Positions 61,233 through 64,000 of a stretch of DNA of 64,000 nucleotides are shown piece after piece. Under the pieces are notes generated by a model. The model ran no database searches and had not been told where the DNA came from. It worked only from the letters and a program-made list of their open reading frames with translations. This DNA comes from Streptomyces kaniharaensis (lineage in GTDB: Bacteria; Actinomycetota; Actinomycetes; Streptomycetales; Streptomycetaceae). Within the stretch, counting starts at the first letter, position 1; each line of letters begins with the position of its first letter. A program made the position numbers and the translations under genes. The stretch spans positions 620,001 to 684,000 of the forward strand of contig NZ_WBOF01000003.1 in NCBI RefSeq assembly GCF_009569385.1, in the 5' to 3' direction.

Positions 61233-61985
61233 ATGATCGTTCAGAGTCCAGCCCGAGTCCGCGGGAAGTACGAACAGCCGATCGCGTCGATCCGGTACGA
61301 CGACGCATCGGTGCGGAAGGTCCCTTTCGGAGACCTGCGGTTAGCGGATTTCACCTGGTCTGTGCCGTGGAGGAAGTTCCGCTCCGTCCATGGCCAGACG
61401 CACTACTCGGGGCGCTACGCATCGGCGACGATGGCCGGCCCAGTGGTCTATGAGAGCCGTCTGGAGCTCGCGCGACTTCTCCTGGCCGACATGGATCCTG
61501 CAGTGCGTGGAATCTACGCCCAGCCTTGCCATCTGACGGCCCGGGTCGGTGGCCGGGTACGTCGGCACGTGCCCGACTTCCTGCTGGTCATGGACTCGGG
61601 CGTGGTGCGGGTGGTGAACGTCAAACCTGCTGACCGGGCCGCAGATCCGAAGATCGCGGAAGCCTTGGCCTGGCCGGGTGAACTGGTCGGGCGGCACGGC
61701 TGGGAGTACGAGATCTGGTCCGGAGCGGATCGGGTGCTGCTGGAGAACGTCCGATTCCTCGCGGCCTACCGCCGTCCAGGGCTGGTCCCGGAGGCCGACA
61801 TCGAGCGCGCATGGGAGTGCGTGCGGGACGGAGACCGGCTCGGGGTCGCCGAGCGTCGGCTGGCGGCCGGACGGCCGGATCACGAGGCGCGTCCTGCACT
61901 GTTGGCACTGGTGTGGTCCGGTCGCCTGACTACTGATCTGTCCCGCCCCCTGAGCGGCGACTGGGTTCTGCGGAGGTCCGCGTGA
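61233..61985 (+). CDS. TnsA-like transposon endonuclease subunit
   Basis: About 250 aa from the ATG at 61233; an in-frame ATG at 61140 lies inside the terminal repeats and is rejected. TnsA-type nuclease features are VVYESRLELARLLLADMDPA, AQPCHLTARV and HVPDFLLVMDSGVVRVVNVK (Asp and Lys of the nuclease site). It cuts the 5' ends of the transposon while TnsB joins the 3' ends. The next gene overlaps by 4 bp. Confidence 0.85.
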   Translation: MIVQSPARVRGKYEQPIASIRYDDASVRKVPFGDLRLADFTWSVPWRKFRSVHGQTHYSGRYASATMAGPVVYESRLELARLLLADMDPAVRGIYAQPCHLTARVGGRVRRHVPDFLLVMDSGVVRVVNVKPADRAADPKIAEALAWPGELVGRHGWEYEIWSGADRVLLENVRFLAAYRRPGLVPEADIERAWECVRDGDRLGVAERRLAAGRPDHEARPALLALVWSGRLTTDLSRPLSGDWVLRRSA

Positions 61986-64000
61986 GTACGTGGACGACGA
62001 CTCTTCGACCGGGGCTGCCGTTGACCTACGACGGCGAGCAGTTCACCATCGCGGAGATCGAGGGCCGCCGGGTCCTGCTGCAGCAGTCGTCGGCCCACGG
62101 CCGCCCCTCGTGGCGGCAGGTCGACCTCTCGGTACTGCTGGCCGATCCCTCGACTGAGTTCCTGGTGGAGGCTCCGCCTGCAGAGCCGGCGGCCGCAGTG
62201 CTGCTGAGTGGTCTCAGCGGCGCTGAGGACGATGCGCTCACTGTCCGGTTCCGGCATGTCCAGGAGGTCCGCTGCGGTTATCAGTTGGGTTCTGCCGAAC
62301 TGGCGTTGGAAGGCGAGCCGCGGCCGGACTACGCCCCGGGGGTGCCGTTGATGCACCGGTACCGGGCGAAGGCCGCAGAGCTGGGAGTCGACCCGGCGAC
62401 GGTGCGCCGTTGGGTATCCAAGGTCGAGGAAGCCGGCCCGGCGGGGTTGGTGAGCAAGCGTCAGGCCCGAGGCGTCCTGGACCGGGCGGATCCGCGCTGG
62501 GTGGAGATGGCGCGATCGGTGATCAAGGGATACGAGAAGTCCAGCCGCCCGGTGCGGGGTCTGGTGCTGATGGAGATCGAGGAGCGTCTGGCCAAGGAGT
62601 ACGGTCGCGATGCGGTGCGGATCCCGAAGCAGTCAACCGGCTATGCCCTGCTGCGCGAGCTGGGCCGAGGGACGAACGCGTTCGAGGGAAGCACGAAGGG
62701 CAAGCGGTCGATCGCGAACAGCCCGCAGGGGGTCTACGGCAGGCTGCGCGCGACGCGTCCTGGTGAGTACGTCGTGCTGGACACCAACAGCCTGGACGTC
62801 TTCGCGATGGAGCCGGTGACCTGCAGGTGGGTGCGGTGCGAGCTCACCATCGCCATGGACCTCTACAGCAAGGTGATCACCGGACTGCGGCTGACACCGG
62901 TGTCGACGAAGTCGACGGATGTGGCCGGCGTCCTGTTCGAGACGATCCGCCCCCGCGAAGTGCCGGACGACCGGGGCGAGCCGCTTCCGTACTGCGGCGT
63001 CCCATCCACCGTGGTGTTGGACGCTGAAAAGCTGGTGGACGCCCACGGCCAACCGCTGCTGCCGCCTGTCGCCGCGGAGACGATCATCTACGACCACGGC
63101 AAGGTCTACGTCTCGAACCACATCGCGAGCGTCTGCGCGAAACTCGACATCTCTCTGCAGCCGGCGCGTCCGTATACGCCCACCGACAAGCCGGTGGAGC
63201 GGTGGTTCAAAACGCTCAACCAGGGCCTGCTGGCGGCACTGCCCGGCTACAAGGGCCCGGACGTGCACAGTCGGGGGGAGAAGGTCGAGGAGGAGGCGTA
63301 CTTCTTCCTGGACGAGCTGGAGGCGATCATCCGCGAGTGGATCACGCTGATCTATCACAGGCGGGTCCACCGAGGGCTGACGATCCCGGAGGTCCCGGGT
63401 CTGAAGCTGAGCCCGCTGGAGATGTTCGAACACGGGGTGACCAGGGCGGGACCGTTGCGGATCCCGTCCCGGCCGGGGCTCGCGTTCGAGTTCCTGGAGG
63501 AGGAGTGGTGCCCCATCCACCGCTACGGGGTGGAAGTCAACGGGCTGCGCTACAACGGCCCGGGGCTCAACGACTACCGCAACCAGATCAGCGCGCACCG
63601 CGGCGAGCATGCCGGCAAGTGGCCGGTCGGGGTGGACCGCGCCGACATCAGGAAGATCTACTTCCAGGACCCGAAAGCCCCGCACCTATGGCATCGGCTG
63701 GACTGGGAACACGCCCCGGCCTTGAACGGGCCGGCCAGCCTGGAGGCGTTGAAGTACGCGCGGCGAATCGCGGCCAAGACACACCGGTTCCCGGACACCA
63801 AGCGCGCCCTGATCGAGTTGCTGGAACGCTGGGGCACGGGGCTGACCGCAGACCGCACCGAGCGGCGGATGGCGGTGCGACTTTCGCAGGAACGCCTGCA
63901 TCTGGTCACTGAGGACGCCCCGGCCGACGCCGTCGCCGACCTTCCTTCTGTGCGCCGCCTGGCTGCCCTGAACGCCCCGGTGGAGAGCAGAGACCAGCAA
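61982..64000 (+). CDS. TnsB-like DDE transposase (3' end beyond window)
   Basis: GTG start overlapping the TnsA stop; 673 codons are open to the end of the window. An N-terminal HTH (ELGVDPATVRRWVSKVEEAG, then VSKRQARG) precedes the retroviral-integrase-like core with Asp in YVVLDTNSLDVF, Asp in IIYDHGKVYVSNHI and Glu in TPTDKPVERWFKTLNQ. The Mu-transposase C-terminal domain follows. TnsC and any target-selection gene should lie to the right. Confidence 0.9.
   Translation, partial: MSTWTTTLRPGLPLTYDGEQFTIAEIEGRRVLLQQSSAHGRPSWRQVDLSVLLADPSTEFLVEAPPAEPAAAVLLSGLSGAEDDALTVRFRHVQEVRCGYQLGSAELALEGEPRPDYAPGVPLMHRYRAKAAELGVDPATVRRWVSKVEEAGPAGLVSKRQARGVLDRADPRWVEMARSVIKGYEKSSRPVRGLVLMEIEERLAKEYGRDAVRIPKQSTGYALLRELGRGTNAFEGSTKGKRSIANSPQGVYGRLRATRPGEYVVLDTNSLDVFAMEPVTCRWVRCELTIAMDLYSKVITGLRLTPVSTKSTDVAGVLFETIRPREVPDDRGEPLPYCGVPSTVVLDAEKLVDAHGQPLLPPVAAETIIYDHGKVYVSNHIASVCAKLDISLQPARPYTPTDKPVERWFKTLNQGLLAALPGYKGPDVHSRGEKVEEEAYFFLDELEAIIREWITLIYHRRVHRGLTIPEVPGLKLSPLEMFEHGVTRAGPLRIPSRPGLAFEFLEEEWCPIHRYGVEVNGLRYNGPGLNDYRNQISAHRGEHAGKWPVGVDRADIRKIYFQDPKAPHLWHRLDWEHAPALNGPASLEALKYARRIAAKTHRFPDTKRALIELLERWGTGLTADRTERRMAVRLSQERLHLVTEDAPADAVADLPSVRRLAALNAPVESRDQQ

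Overview
The window comes from a high-GC actinomycete, most likely a Streptomyces/Kitasatospora relative. The GC content is very high, GTG starts are common, many genes overlap by 4 bp (GTGA/ATGA), and the families are streptomycete: a MelC1/MelC2 tyrosinase pair, DUF4184, DUF5937 and DUF6529 proteins, and LysE. The species cannot be fixed from the sequence.

The core (about 7.6-54.6 kb) is a large hypoxia/dormancy island. It resembles a physically condensed DosR (DevR) regulon of Mycobacterium tuberculosis, or the OsdKR region of S. coelicolor. It holds a DevR-type response regulator (50958-51656) and a GAF-GAF histidine kinase with the haem-ligand motif of DevS/DosT (52202-53911). It also holds two ribosome-hibernation (HPF/DATIN-like) proteins, four tandem-domain universal stress proteins, two intact PPOX-fold proteins and an Rv1733c-like membrane protein. 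The energy genes are a complete arginine deiminase operon (transporter-arcA-arcB-arcC-hpf), an adhE-pflB-pflA fermentation operon, and a six-gene membrane complex (18532-25620) in the order and approximate lengths of M. tuberculosis Rv0082-Rv0087. A degenerate 14-bp palindrome close to GGGCCGAAGGTCCC recurs upstream of most of these genes and is a plausible DevR-box equivalent. A second motif, built around TTGCTAA...GGCAAC, recurs near copies of an Rv0081-type ArsR regulator and upstream of the complex.

The most unusual element is the six-gene complex. Its large subunit has lost all four Cys that bind the NiFe centre in group 4 hydrogenases, while the small subunit keeps its FeS cysteines and both antiporter-like pump subunits are intact. 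It is therefore an energy-converting-hydrogenase-related (Ehr-type) machine of unknown reaction. Its large-subunit gene also carries a one-base frameshift in a C7 tract.

The island is decaying and has been rebuilt. There is a divergent clpB/hsp20 pair fused into a deletion scar at 33.2 kb, PPOX remnants at 16.8 and 30.7 kb, an Acg-type nitroreductase remnant at 50.5 kb, truncated ArsR and hemerythrin genes, and a broken roadblock gene. An IS4-family element with a 10-bp target duplication sits in a small HTH gene at 6.1-7.5 kb.

Layout: 0.1-5.2 kb ordinary membrane, exporter, lipoprotein and TetR genes; 5.4-8.9 kb IS4 insertion, then hpf-like and PPOX genes; 9.1-15.2 kb esterase, tyrosinase, tRNA-like element, ArsR and LysE; 15.3-18.5 kb regulators and remnants; 18.5-25.6 kb Ehr-type operon; 25.7-32.6 kb acetyltransferase, micro-operon, SulP operon and small Zn proteins; 32.8-54.6 kb scar, fermentation, Usp, ADI and DevRS region; 54.7-60.6 kb truncated ABC gene fused to a transposase tail, epoxide hydrolase, gene remnants and a TetR mini-regulon with three TGAGAG-N4-CTCTCA operators; 60.8-64 kb ABC remnant and the left end of a TnsA/TnsB transposon that runs off the window.
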